Of a stretch of DNA of 64,000 nt, positions 41,825-51,472 are shown in pieces. Both the position numbers and the translations under genes were made by a program. This DNA comes from SIG603 sp964370635 (GTDB lineage: Bacteria > Bacillota > Clostridia > Oscillospirales > Acutalibacteraceae). The stretch spans positions 16,103 through 80,102 of the forward strand of contig CAYJJU010000012.1 in the NCBI GenBank assembly GCA_964370635.1, in the 5' to 3' direction. The notes beneath the pieces were generated by a model. The model searched no databases and was not told where the DNA came from. It was given only the letters and a program-made list of their open reading frames with translations. Within the stretch, counting starts at the first letter, position 1, and each line of letters begins with the position of its first letter.

Positions 41825-42640
41825 TTACCTCACTATCGGCGGTATTACATAAAGCAGTGCTATAAATCCTGCCAAAAATACTGCGCAAAATGCAACACAG
41901 ACGTAATCAACTTTTGAAAATTTCATAACTTTCATCTTCGTTCTGCCATGTCCACCCGTGTAGCATCTGCTCTCCATTGCAGTTGCAAGGTCGTATGCAC
42001 GCCTAAAAGCCGACACAAACAGCGGAATAAGTATTGGAATTAGCGCCTTTATTTTTTGCATGAGGCCGCCGCTTTCCATGTCTGCACCCCTTGCCTTTTG
42101 CGCGCTCATGATTTTATCTGTTTCCTCTAAAAGAGTTGGAACAAAGCGCAGTGCTATGGTCATCATCATTGCAAATTCATGCACGGGTACCTTTATATAA
42201 GTCAGCGGCTTTAAAAGCCTTTCTATTGCATCTGTAAGCTGGGTGGGTGAGCTTGTGAAAGTAAGCACAGAGCTTATGAGTATTAGGCATAAAATTCTTA
42301 TTACTATAATTATGCTATAATAAATTCCACCCATGGTAATTTTTAAAAATCCCCACTCAAAAATAGGTTCGCCCGTGCCGTAAAACATGTTTAACAGCGA
42401 GGTAAAAACCAGTATAAATAGCACGGGTTTTAATGATTTTATATAGTTTTTGACCGATACTTTTGAAAGCGCTATACTAACGGTCACAAGCGCAAAAACC
42501 ATGGCAAGGTTTACAAAATTGTGCGCCGTAAAGCAAAGCACTATAAAAAATATGGTAAGGCAAATTTTAAGTCTTACGTCTAGGGCATGTATTATGCTTT
42601 TTGCAGGAAAATACTGTCCTATGCTTATGTCTGATATCAT
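41825..42640 (-). CDS. ecfT: Energy-coupling factor transporter, transmembrane subunit EcfT
   Basis: A 271-residue membrane protein with five hydrophobic helices (about 28-60, 70-90, 108-130, 150-170, 250-268) and the two coupling motifs AQKARGADM and AMESRCYTGG, whose Ala-Arg-Gly-like cores dock into the ATPases. It forms the shared module of group II ECF vitamin transporters with EcfA1 and EcfA2. It overlaps ecfA2 by 4 nt. No substrate-binding S subunit is in the window. Confidence 0.95.
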   Translation of the reverse strand: MISDISIGQYFPAKSIIHALDVRLKICLTIFFIVLCFTAHNFVNLAMVFALVTVSIALSKVSVKNYIKSLKPVLFILVFTSLLNMFYGTGEPIFEWGFLKITMGGIYYSIIIVIRILCLILISSVLTFTSSPTQLTDAIERLLKPLTYIKVPVHEFAMMMTIALRFVPTLLEETDKIMSAQKARGADMESGGLMQKIKALIPILIPLFVSAFRRAYDLATAMESRCYTGGHGRTKMKVMKFSKVDYVCVAFCAVFLAGFIALLYVIPPIVR

Positions 42641-43503
42641 AAATTTACCCCCTTTTCTTTAAAGATGGGTATGAGTTGCTCTAAGGCATGCTCAACTGTT
42701 AAGGTACTGACGTCCACAGGCAATCCAATGTCGTAAAGTCTTTGCATGATATGCGTAATTTGTGGAATTTTAAGCCCTATTTCACGCAGTCTTTTTCCGT
42801 GTGAAAAGACAGTTTGGGTCTTATCTAAAAATTCTATTTTTCCTTTATTTAAAACCAATACCCTATCCGCCGACTTTGCTATGTCCTCCATGCTGTGAGA
42901 AATTAGCAAGACGGTGTTTTTTCTTTTTTCATGATAATTTTTTATTTGTTTTAGCAGTTTTTCTCGCCCCTTTGGGTCAAGGCCTGCCGTGGGCTCGTCC
43001 AAAATGAGCACATCGGGGTCCATTGCAATTACTCCTGCTATTGCGGCACGACGCTTTTGTCCGCCTGAAAGCTCAAACGGAGATTTTTCCCAAAGTTCTT
43101 CGGACAAATCGGTAAATCTTGCCGCTTCCTTTGCCTTTTCTAGGGCTTCACTTTCTGAAAGTCCCATATTTTTAGGGCCAAAACTTATGTCTTTTATTAC
43201 CGTTTCATCAAAAAGTTGATATTCTGGATACTGAAAAACCATGCCAACTTTAAACCTCACTTGCCTAATTTTTTTAGGCTCTTCCCAAATGTCTTTGCCA
43301 CTTAGTATCACTTTGCCCGAGGTCGGCCTTATAAGCCCGTTAAGCATTTGTATGAGCGTAGATTTTCCACTTCCCGTATGCCCTATGACGCCTAAAAACT
43401 CGCCTTCTTCTATGTCAAAACTGATGTTATCCACCGCAGTTTTTTCAAAAGGTGTCTTAAGCCCATAGGTATATGTTAAATTTTTTATTTCTATTATCGC
43501 CAT
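42637..43503 (-). CDS. ecfA2: Energy-coupling factor transporter ATPase EcfA2
   Basis: A 288-residue ABC ATPase: Walker A GHTGSGKSTL, Q-loop FQYPEYQLF, signature LSGGQKRRAAIAG, Walker B VLILDEPTAGLD and switch His in LLISHSMED. The start is MAIIEIKNL at 43503; the frame extends upstream over the end of ecfA1, but that part has no similarity. It lies 14 nt after ecfA1. Confidence 0.95.
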   Translation of the reverse strand: MAIIEIKNLTYTYGLKTPFEKTAVDNISFDIEEGEFLGVIGHTGSGKSTLIQMLNGLIRPTSGKVILSGKDIWEEPKKIRQVRFKVGMVFQYPEYQLFDETVIKDISFGPKNMGLSESEALEKAKEAARFTDLSEELWEKSPFELSGGQKRRAAIAGVIAMDPDVLILDEPTAGLDPKGREKLLKQIKNYHEKRKNTVLLISHSMEDIAKSADRVLVLNKGKIEFLDKTQTVFSHGKRLREIGLKIPQITHIMQRLYDIGLPVDVSTLTVEHALEQLIPIFKEKGVNL

Positions 43504-43517
43504 TTTACTACTCTTTC

Positions 43518-44357
43518 TCAGCTGATGTATTTCTCTAATGCAGTCAAACATTCCTGCGTGTTAAGCGGTAGGCCATAAAGCTCAAGCCCTGCAAGCTTTA
43601 AGCCATAAAACAGCTCTGTCGCCTGAGGTACGTCAAGGCTGTGCCCTCTTAAAAGCTCCACCTGTGAAAACACCTCTTTAGGCTCTCCGCTTGTTAGCAC
43701 TACACCCTTATCCATGACTATTACCCTGTCTGCCTGAGTTGCCTCGTCCATGTAATGGGTAATTAAAATTATGGTAATTCCCTCTTCTTTATTGAGTTTT
43801 TTTATAGTGTCCATAACCTCTTGCCTGCCCTTTGGGTCAAGCATCGCCGTGGGTTCGTCTAAGACTATGCATTTTGTCTGCATGGCAAGCACACCTGCAA
43901 TCGCAACCCTTTGCTTTTGTCCGCCAGAAAGTTTAAACGGCGCATGTTCTCTAAACTCATACATTCCGACATCTTTAAGCGCACCGTCCACCCTTTTTCT
44001 TATTTCGGCAGAGGGCACGCCTAAATTTTCAGGACCAAAGGCCACGTCCTCTTCCACTATTCCTGCGACAAGTTGATTGTCGGGATTTTGCTGTACAAGA
44101 CCAACTCTTCTTCTTATTTCTATATGAGTTTTTTCGTCTTTTGTGTCTATCCCATCAATTAAAACCTCGCCAAAGGTCGGTGTGAGCATTCCGTTGAAAA
44201 TTTTAGCAAGTGTAGACTTTCCACAGCCGTTATGCCCTAAAAGGCAGACAAATTCGCCTGCTTCTACACTCATGTCGACGCCTTTTAAAACGTCTACGCT
44301 GTCCACTTCGTCAGGATTATATGAAAATCTTAAATTTTTTACATCTATTAAAGCCAC
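43518..44357 (-). CDS. ecfA1: Energy-coupling factor transporter ATPase EcfA1
   Basis: A 279-residue ABC ATPase: Walker A GHNGCGKSTL, Q-loop VQQNPDNQL, signature LSGGQKQRVAIAG, Walker B CIVLDEPTAMLD and switch His in ILITHYMDEA. It pairs with EcfA2 to power vitamin uptake with EcfT. The gene follows the rRNA methyltransferase by 18 nt. Confidence 0.95.
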   Translation of the reverse strand: MALIDVKNLRFSYNPDEVDSVDVLKGVDMSVEAGEFVCLLGHNGCGKSTLAKIFNGMLTPTFGEVLIDGIDTKDEKTHIEIRRRVGLVQQNPDNQLVAGIVEEDVAFGPENLGVPSAEIRKRVDGALKDVGMYEFREHAPFKLSGGQKQRVAIAGVLAMQTKCIVLDEPTAMLDPKGRQEVMDTIKKLNKEEGITIILITHYMDEATQADRVIVMDKGVVLTSGEPKEVFSQVELLRGHSLDVPQATELFYGLKLAGLELYGLPLNTQECLTALEKYIS

Positions 44358-44375
44358 GATACACGCTCTTTTCTA

Positions 44376-45239
44376 TTATTTTTGCCAAATTGCAGTGCTT
44401 CCACAAGGAAGGCACATTCCTGTTTGTGTCACCTTAAGCCCTATTTCATCGGCGCTTACCTTGCCGCCAAATTTTGGCTTTAATGTCACGTTTAGTAAAT
44501 ACTCCATGACAGACGGCGACAGGCCTGCTGTGTATGAATTAAGTATAAAAAACAGTGGAGCTTCCGACAAAATCGGAATGCACATGTCAACTAAACCGTA
44601 AAGCTGTTCTTCAAGCTTCCACACTTCGCCGCCAGGCCCTCTTCCATAAGATGGAGGGTCCATGATTATTGCATCATATGTGTTTCCTCGTCTTATTTCT
44701 CTTTGCACAAATTTCACACAGTCGTCCACAAGCCACCTTACAGGTAGCTCCTGCATATTTGAGGCGGTAGCGTTTTCACGTGCCCACTGCACCATGCCCT
44801 TTGAGGCATCGACATGTGTAAGCTTTGCCCCTGCCCTCATGCAGGCAAGCGTTGCGGCACCGGTGTATCCAAATAGGTTTAAAACCTTCACATCGTCTCT
44901 GCCGCTTTCCAGAATTTTATCCATGGCAAAGTCCCAGTTTGTTGCCTGCTCCGGAAAAATTCCCGTGTGTTTAAAGCCCATGGTTTTAAGCCTAAAAGTC
45001 ATGTCGCTGTATTTAATTTTCCAGACATCCGGCATTTTTTTAAGCACCTGCCATGCGCCACCGCCCGAGTTTGAGCGATTGTATACCGCATGCGCATTTT
45101 TCCAAAGTGGATTTTTTCTATCGCTTTTCCATATAATTTGCGGGTCGGGCCTTATTAAAATAATGTCGCCCCAGCGCTCTAGTCTTTCGCCCTCACCCGT
45201 GTCTATAAGTTCATAATCTTCCCAATTTGCAAATCTCAT
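44376..45239 (-). CDS. Class I SAM-dependent methyltransferase, RlmI/RlmK-like
   Basis: A 287-residue methyltransferase. The SAM motif is VLNLFGYTGAATLACMRAG with VDASKGMVQWARENA, and the catalytic motif is IIMDPPSYGRGPGG. It resembles the C-terminal methylase part of 23S rRNA cytosine methyltransferases and is shorter, lacking a PUA domain, so the target site is uncertain. The N-terminal RFANWEDYELIDTGEGERLERWG is typical of this subfamily. It follows glmM by 17 nt. Confidence 0.85.
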   Translation of the reverse strand: MRFANWEDYELIDTGEGERLERWGDIILIRPDPQIIWKSDRKNPLWKNAHAVYNRSNSGGGAWQVLKKMPDVWKIKYSDMTFRLKTMGFKHTGIFPEQATNWDFAMDKILESGRDDVKVLNLFGYTGAATLACMRAGAKLTHVDASKGMVQWARENATASNMQELPVRWLVDDCVKFVQREIRRGNTYDAIIMDPPSYGRGPGGEVWKLEEQLYGLVDMCIPILSEAPLFFILNSYTAGLSPSVMEYLLNVTLKPKFGGKVSADEIGLKVTQTGMCLPCGSTAIWQK

Positions 45240-45256
45240 TTGTATCGCCTTTCAAA

Positions 45257-46606
45257 TTAGCATAATTCTTTTTTTATTATCTCGGAAAGTTCATCTGCAA
45301 TTTTTTCAATTTGCTCCAAACTTTGTCCCTCTACCATTATTCTTAAAAGTGGCTCTGTGCCCGAGGGTCTTACCACTATTCTTCCTGTATCCGAAAGCTC
45401 TTTTGTTGCCTTGTCTAGTGCGTCACGTACCTTGTAATTTGTGTAAAATTCTGCCTTACCGTCTGCACTTAGGGTTATGTTTTTAAGCACTTGAGGATAT
45501 TTTTCTAAAACAGATTTTAAAGAAGACATTTTTGCCTCTCTTCTTTTCATGATGCTTAAAAGATGCGCCGCCGTTAGCTGTCCGTCGCCTGTTGTGGCAA
45601 AGTCTTTGAAAATTACGTGTCCGCTTTGCTCTCCGCCTAAATTGTAGCCGTCAATAAGCATTTGCTCTAAAACATATCTGTCGCCTACTTTTGTTGCCTC
45701 ATAGTGGATATTATTTTTCTCACAAAGCTTGATAAGGCCTAAATTTGACATAACAGTGCCCACAAGGCAGTTTTTGGCAAGTTTTCCACGTGATTTCATG
45801 TCGAGTGCGCAAATTGCCATGATATGGTCGCCGTCTAAATATTCGCCGTTTTCGTCTACGCACAAAAATCTGTCGGCATCTCCGTCAAGCGCTATGCCTG
45901 CGTCCATTTTATTTTCTATAACAAACTCCCTTAAGCTCTCCATATGAGTAGAGCCGCAGTTGTCGTTAATATTTACACCGTTTGGCGTGTCAAACATCAT
46001 AGAAACCGTAGCGCCTAGCTCTTCAAAAAGCGCCTTGGCACTTACACTTGCCGAGCCGTTTGCGCAGTCTATCGCAATATTTAAGCCGTCAAGACTAAAG
46101 TGCATTGTTGTTTTTACATGGTCTATATAATCTCTTACCGCAGTGTCGGCATAAGTCACATTTCCTAAACCCTGACCCTCTAAAAGCTCTTTTTGAGGCA
46201 CTTGACCTAATATAATAGCCTCTATTCTCTCCTCGAGTGTGTCGGGAAGTTTGTAGCCGTCGCCGCTAAATATTTTAATTCCGTTATATTCAAACGAGTT
46301 ATGTGATGCGGATATCATAATTCCTGCATCGGCCTTATATTTACCCACAAGATACGCTACCGCAGGTGTGGGGACTACCCCTAAATTTACAACATTTGCA
46401 CCCATAGAGCAAATACCTGCACAAAGCGCATTTTCAAGCATATCAGACGAAATTCTTGTGTCCTTACCTATTAAAATTTTCGGATGAGAATTGCTTTTGT
46501 TTATCAAAACCGTGCCCACTGCCCTACCTATTTTAAGCGCAAGTTCACAAGTTAAATCCTTATTAGCAATCCCCCTAATACCATCAGTACCAAACAATCT
46601 AGCCAT
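45257..46606 (-). CDS. glmM: Phosphoglucosamine mutase
   Basis: A 449-residue phosphohexomutase of exact family length. It begins MARLFGTDGIRG, has the phosphoserine loop ISASHN with Ser101, the metal loop DGDADRFLC, the sugar loop GGEQSGHVIF and the phosphate-binding RPSGTEPLLRIM. It converts glucosamine 6-phosphate to glucosamine 1-phosphate for peptidoglycan precursors. A composite repeat separates it from ruvB upstream. Confidence 0.97.
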   Translation of the reverse strand: MARLFGTDGIRGIANKDLTCELALKIGRAVGTVLINKSNSHPKILIGKDTRISSDMLENALCAGICSMGANVVNLGVVPTPAVAYLVGKYKADAGIMISASHNSFEYNGIKIFSGDGYKLPDTLEERIEAIILGQVPQKELLEGQGLGNVTYADTAVRDYIDHVKTTMHFSLDGLNIAIDCANGSASVSAKALFEELGATVSMMFDTPNGVNINDNCGSTHMESLREFVIENKMDAGIALDGDADRFLCVDENGEYLDGDHIMAICALDMKSRGKLAKNCLVGTVMSNLGLIKLCEKNNIHYEATKVGDRYVLEQMLIDGYNLGGEQSGHVIFKDFATTGDGQLTAAHLLSIMKRREAKMSSLKSVLEKYPQVLKNITLSADGKAEFYTNYKVRDALDKATKELSDTGRIVVRPSGTEPLLRIMVEGQSLEQIEKIADELSEIIKKELC

Positions 46607-46647
46607 AAATATCTCCTTTTAATATAAAAATTTTGAAATTTTTTATT

Positions 46648-47835
<1,188 letters not shown>

Positions 47836-47841
47836 CCCTTA

Positions 47842-48429
47842 TTATTTCATTGAAAGCAGTCTTAATGCCTGCCTTATTATGTCCTCGGTTTTTAAAGAGG
47901 AATCCACACGACTTACGGCACTTGCCGCCTCTGTCGGAGAGTATCCAAGTGCCACCAAGGCGCCCACTGCCTGTGAATCTGTTTGCATAGGCACGGGAGC
48001 TTGCCCCTTTGACACGCTTACTATCATGTTGCCAGCCTTGTCTTTTAGCTCTAAGGCTATTCTTTGTGCAAGTTTTGGCCCTACTCCGTTTGCCTTTGAA
48101 AAAGCCTTGCTGTCCCCTGCTGCCGCCGCAATGCTTATGTCATCCGATGTCATTTCCGACAAAATTGCAAGTCCAACTTTGGGGCCTACTCCGCTTATAT
48201 TTGTCAAAAGTTTAAAAAACTCAAGCTCTCTTTGCGATATAAACCCGAATATATCAAGCGCATCTTCACGCACGTTTAAATGCGTAAAAAGCATGGCTTC
48301 CTCGCCATTTTTTGGAAGCGCCCTTGCCGTGTTCATCGAGATAAAGCATTTAAAGCCTAAGCCATGCACATCAATTACCGCCAAATTAGGCTCTGTATGT
48401 ATTAGTTTTCCTTTTATAGAATAAAACAT
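47842..48429 (-). CDS. ruvA: Holliday junction DNA-binding protein RuvA
   Basis: A 195-residue protein of normal length. The N-terminal OB fold starts MFYSIKGKLIHTEPNLAVID; two helix-hairpin-helix motifs are in LLTNISGVGPKVGLAIL and KANGVGPKLAQRIALEL; the C-terminal domain (VGALVALGYSPTEA) binds RuvB. It lies 2 nt after ruvC. Confidence 0.96.
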   Translation of the reverse strand: MFYSIKGKLIHTEPNLAVIDVHGLGFKCFISMNTARALPKNGEEAMLFTHLNVREDALDIFGFISQRELEFFKLLTNISGVGPKVGLAILSEMTSDDISIAAAAGDSKAFSKANGVGPKLAQRIALELKDKAGNMIVSVSKGQAPVPMQTDSQAVGALVALGYSPTEAASAVSRVDSSLKTEDIIRQALRLLSMK

Positions 48430-48431
48430 AT

Positions 48432-48980
48432 TTAATCCGCCTTATTTTTTAAATTATGTATTTTAATTAAATCTTGTATAGTGCGTCTTGGCGCACCCTC
48501 AAAACTTACATTTTTATTGCACTGTCCATGGCAAATTGCAAGTGCCAGTGCGTCTGCCGTGTCATCAGGCTTAGGCGTTTTTTCTAAGCGCAAAAGCTTT
48601 TTTGTCATAGCCATAACCTGATATTTTTCCGCTTTTCCATAGCCGGTTATTGCCGATTTTACTTGAAGCGGTGTGTACTCCTGTACTTTCATATTGCCTT
48701 TTTGTGCCGCAAGAAGAAGCACGCCCCTTGCCTGCGCAACATCTATTGCAGTCTTTTGGTTGTTTTGGAAAAACAGCTTTTCTATTGCCATCACCTGTGG
48801 CTTGTACTTTTTAATAATAATTTCAATTTCATCATATATAATTTCAAGGCGCCTGTTAAAATCTGTGCCTGCCTTTGTTATTATTGCGCCGTGATGAAGT
48901 GAGCGAAATTTGCCGCCTTTAAACTCCACAACTCCAAAACCCACTATGGCATATCCCGGGTCTATACCCAAAATAATCAA
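48432..48980 (-). CDS. ruvC: Crossover junction endodeoxyribonuclease RuvC
   Basis: A 182-residue nuclease of RNase H fold. Catalytic acids are the Asp in LGIDPGYAIVGFG, the Glu in AIEKLFFQNNQKTA and the Asp pair in DDTADALALAICH. I take TTG at 48980 as the start because AAGGAGCGG lies 9 nt before it; the open frame further upstream begins in unrelated sequence. It is the first gene of ruvCAB. Confidence 0.94.
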   Translation of the reverse strand: MIILGIDPGYAIVGFGVVEFKGGKFRSLHHGAIITKAGTDFNRRLEIIYDEIEIIIKKYKPQVMAIEKLFFQNNQKTAIDVAQARGVLLLAAQKGNMKVQEYTPLQVKSAITGYGKAEKYQVMAMTKKLLRLEKTPKPDDTADALALAICHGQCNKNVSFEGAPRRTIQDLIKIHNLKNKAD

Positions 48981-49071
48981 ACTAATCCGCTCCTTTTTAT
49001 ATACGCACAAAAGCCTCCTAAGTAAACAGCTAGACTGCATTTTAAAAATTAAATCTCTTTAGCGATACCGC

Positions 49072-49122
49072 CACTCTTCACTCTTCACTTTTCACTCTTC
49101 ACTTCACGTGTTTTGCACGTGA
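49072..49122. repeat. Composite intergenic repeat, short copy upstream of ruvC
   Basis: About four CTTCACT-type units are followed by the hairpin CACGTGTTTTGCACGTG. It lies in the ruvC leader, after the presumed promoter. Confidence 0.7.
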
Positions 49123-49138
49123 TTGCTATATCCGATTA

Positions 49139-49144
49139 ATTATA
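49139..49144 (-). promoter_or_regulatory. Extended -10 promoter for the ruvC operon
   Basis: On the minus strand TGGTATAAT (core 49139..49144) is an extended -10; no good -35 is seen. It would give a leader of about 150 nt that includes the composite repeat. No LexA-like box was found near it. Confidence 0.5.
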
Positions 49145-49263
49145 CCACAAAGTTTATGAAAATAACAGTTATATTTTTGTAGTTTTTTTGTGGGTATACT
49201 TCAAAAAATATGTGCATATAATTAAAAAATCTGCCCCTTAAAGGGTAGAAAGGACGTGTTTTT

Positions 49264-50340
49264 TTGAAAAGGCGATTTAGGCTGTCTTTAGCTAAGTTAT
49301 TTTCTACTCTGATAATCATGACATTTATTTTTATATTTGGATTTTATTTAAGCCAAAATTTTGCACCACTATTAAGTGCTTTGCTCGGACAAAATAATGA
49401 AGAAGACGACGCCAAGTCTTCGCAGTCTGAAAATTTTCTGCCGGCGCTTACAAGCACAGACGATGGCGCACAAAGTGCGGATATTGTGATTGACGAAAAC
49501 GGGCAGGCGGTGGAATTTATACCCGAGCACCTCCCCACCGTGTCGCCCGACCCCACGAGGGCTTCTTTTCCTGTGGTAAACACCGTCGTAGGCGGTGGCA
49601 CTGCGGTTTCAAATTTTTATGTAAAAGACACTTCCGGAGCGAGTGTCGATTTACTCACCCAGCTTGAAAAAGACTTGCCTTTTGACACGAGTGATTTAAG
49701 CGAGCCTACCGTGCTTATCTACCATACCCATGGCACAGAAAGCTATTTTTTAAGCCCCGTGTCTTACTACTACGGGGACGACAGTTTTCGCAGTGCCGCG
49801 TATAATGAAAATGTGACCGTGGTGGGCGCACAGATGAAAAAAGTGCTTGAAGAGCATGGCATTGGCGTAATTCACGACACCACCTTGCATGACGATATAT
49901 CTTACAACGGCTCTTATTCACGCTCGAAAGAGACGGTAAATTCATATTTAGAAAAATACCCTTCTATAACGGTGACGATAGACGTACATCGTGACTCACT
50001 GACCACAGACGAGGGCTTAAAATACCGCCCCGTAATAGAGATTGACGGAAAGCAGGCGGCACAGGTCATGATAATAACGGGCAGCGACCCCGACGGAAGC
50101 CTTGATTTTCCCACTTGGGAGGAAAATTTAATATTGGCACTAAAACTACAAGAGGAGGCAGCCACCACATATCCCGGCCTTATGCGACCCCTTATGTACT
50201 GCCAGCGTGTGTATAACATGAACGCCACAAACGCCTCTCTGCTTTTTGAAATAGGGGCAGAGGTAAACACCTTTTCTCAGGCGAAATACGCAGGCGAACT
50301 CATGGCAAATGTTTTGGCAAATGTTTTAAAAAACGGATAA
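49264..50340 (+). CDS. spoIIP: Stage II sporulation protein P
   Basis: A 358-residue protein with a transmembrane helix at about 15-35, an acidic low-complexity linker (45-110), and the SpoIIP amidase/endopeptidase domain (about 120-355). The zinc site is in VLIYHTHGTESY, with TIDVHRDSL and the Glu in LLFEIGAEVNT. SpoIIP degrades septal peptidoglycan during engulfment together with SpoIID and SpoIIM. It starts with TTG at 49264 after GAAAGGACG. It lies beside ruvCAB and supports a spore-forming host. Confidence 0.93.
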   Translation: MKRRFRLSLAKLFSTLIIMTFIFIFGFYLSQNFAPLLSALLGQNNEEDDAKSSQSENFLPALTSTDDGAQSADIVIDENGQAVEFIPEHLPTVSPDPTRASFPVVNTVVGGGTAVSNFYVKDTSGASVDLLTQLEKDLPFDTSDLSEPTVLIYHTHGTESYFLSPVSYYYGDDSFRSAAYNENVTVVGAQMKKVLEEHGIGVIHDTTLHDDISYNGSYSRSKETVNSYLEKYPSITVTIDVHRDSLTTDEGLKYRPVIEIDGKQAAQVMIITGSDPDGSLDFPTWEENLILALKLQEEAATTYPGLMRPLMYCQRVYNMNATNASLLFEIGAEVNTFSQAKYAGELMANVLANVLKNG

Positions 50341-50384
50341 ACGTATAAATTTTTGGAAAGATAAAAATAAAAAGGAATTTATAC

Positions 50385-50663
50385 ATGCATTTATCTGAAA
50401 ACAAAAAAACTTTCTTAAAAAGCTTTTTTATCACCCTTTTGATAATTATTTTTGCTGTATCTTTTGTGGTGGCGGACTACAGGTGTAGAAGCACCACCTT
50501 AGGAGACGACACCCCCTCATTTTCTTTAAGCGCCAAGGCGGAAAAAACATATCTTGACATCTACAGTTTAGGCATTAAAACCAGCGTGGATATAACTACA
50601 CTATCAAATTTTTGGAACGGATTTTTAGAATTCATTTGCTTTCCAACAAACGCAGTGGTATAA
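50385..50663 (+). CDS. Small membrane protein of unknown function
   Basis: A 92-residue protein with one hydrophobic helix (about 13-31) near the N-terminus, then a polar part with two Cys. It has an AAAGGAAT site and begins 44 nt after spoIIP, so it may be cotranscribed. I do not recognise its family. It may be a small sporulation or envelope protein, but nothing visible proves that. Confidence 0.6.
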   Translation: MHLSENKKTFLKSFFITLLIIIFAVSFVVADYRCRSTTLGDDTPSFSLSAKAEKTYLDIYSLGIKTSVDITTLSNFWNGFLEFICFPTNAVV

Positions 50664-50686
50664 TAACCAAAAGCTAAGCTTTTGGA

Positions 50687-50803
50687 GTGAATAATTAATA
50701 ATTGATAGTGAATAGTTGTGGTGGAAAATTCAAAGAATTTTCTTAAATTTAGAACACGCCACGGGCGTGAACCTTCACTCTTCACTTTTCACTCTTCACT
50801 AAA
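50687..50803. repeat. Composite intergenic repeat, copy after spoIIP
   Basis: AGTGAATAATTAATAATTG units, GTGGTGGAAAATTC...GAATTTTC hairpin, the hairpin ACACGCCACGGGCGTG with AACCTTCACTC, then TTCACTT/TTCACTC units. Here the order of the GC-rich and AT-rich hairpins is reversed, i.e. the element is in the opposite orientation to the ruvB-glmM copy. Confidence 0.85.
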
Positions 50804-50819
50804 ATTAAAGAGGTTTATT

Positions 50820-51065
50820 ATGGCTTATTTTTTAGATGTAGAAATAATTAAATATCCGCCTATAGAAAACAGTTTTTCTTTTATGGGGGCACTTATGTGG
50901 ATAATAGTTTTATCCGTACTTTTCTTCTTTTTGGTTTTTATGGTGACAAATATTATGCGCAGGCTAAAAGCTAAAAAAATAAAAGAACGTGCAAACGGAC
51001 CAAAACTAATAATATCCGACAGACCCTTAAGAAGAATTAAGGCAAAAGAGAGAGAACGTAAATAA
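50820..51065 (+). CDS. Small membrane protein of unknown function
   Basis: An 81-residue protein: a 22-residue N-terminal part, one helix at about 24-44 (LMWIIVLSVLFFFLVFMV), and a strongly basic C-terminus (RRLKAKKIKERAN, RRIKAKERERK). The start at 50820 has an AAAGAGG site; the frame is open upstream into the composite repeat, which is not coding. A UUCG-capped terminator follows after the repeat. Family unknown. Confidence 0.6.
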   Translation: MAYFLDVEIIKYPPIENSFSFMGALMWIIVLSVLFFFLVFMVTNIMRRLKAKKIKERANGPKLIISDRPLRRIKAKERERK

Positions 51066-51131
51066 TTAATAATTGATAATTAATAATTATTAATTGTGGT
51101 GGAAAATGCGTTGCATTTTCAATTCTCAATT
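51064..51131. repeat. Composite intergenic repeat, short copy
   Basis: TTAATAATTGATAAT-type units, TTGTGGTGG, the hairpin AAAATGCGTTGCATTTT, and CAATTCTCAATT. The GC-rich hairpin is missing. Confidence 0.75.
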
Positions 51132-51157
51132 AAAAAAGAGCTTCGGCTCTTTTTTCT
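51132..51157 (+). terminator. Terminator with TTCG tetraloop
   Basis: A perfect 10-bp stem, AAAAAAGAGC (51132..51141) with GCTCTTTTTT (51146..51155), is capped by the stable loop TTCG. Confidence 0.88.
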
Positions 51158-51215
51158 TGTCTTCTTTCTTATTTCGTGGTAAAATATTATGAAAATAATT
51201 TTAAGGTGGAATTTT

Positions 51216-51470
51216 ATGAGTTTTGTTTATGCTGCAATTTTTCTTTTAATCGGTCTTTTTTTACTTATTAAATTTACAAAGGAAGACAAAATTTTTGCCC
51301 TTTTAGGCGCTTTCTTCATACTTTTAGGCATATGGTGGCTAGTGAGTGCCATATTCCCTATACTTAATTTATTTGTGGGAATTTTAGGCAATATTTTAAG
51401 GATAGTAACCGTCGTGGTCTTGGGTATTGCAATTTATTATTACTATAATAAATTTTATAAAAAGAGGTAA
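51216..51470 (+). CDS. Small polytopic membrane protein
   Basis: An 84-residue, almost wholly hydrophobic protein with about three helices (3-19, 25-45, 48-76) and a short basic end (YNKFYKKR). The start at 51216 follows AAGGTGG. It lies 2 nt before the AEC transporter gene and is probably translated with it. Family not recognised. Confidence 0.65.
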   Translation: MSFVYAAIFLLIGLFLLIKFTKEDKIFALLGAFFILLGIWWLVSAIFPILNLFVGILGNILRIVTVVVLGIAIYYYYNKFYKKR

Positions 51471-51472
51471 AA

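Noticed and set aside
48981..49040. ATG-started extension of RuvC
   Set aside because: TTG at 48980 has the proper ribosome site and begins exactly at the conserved LIILGIDPG.
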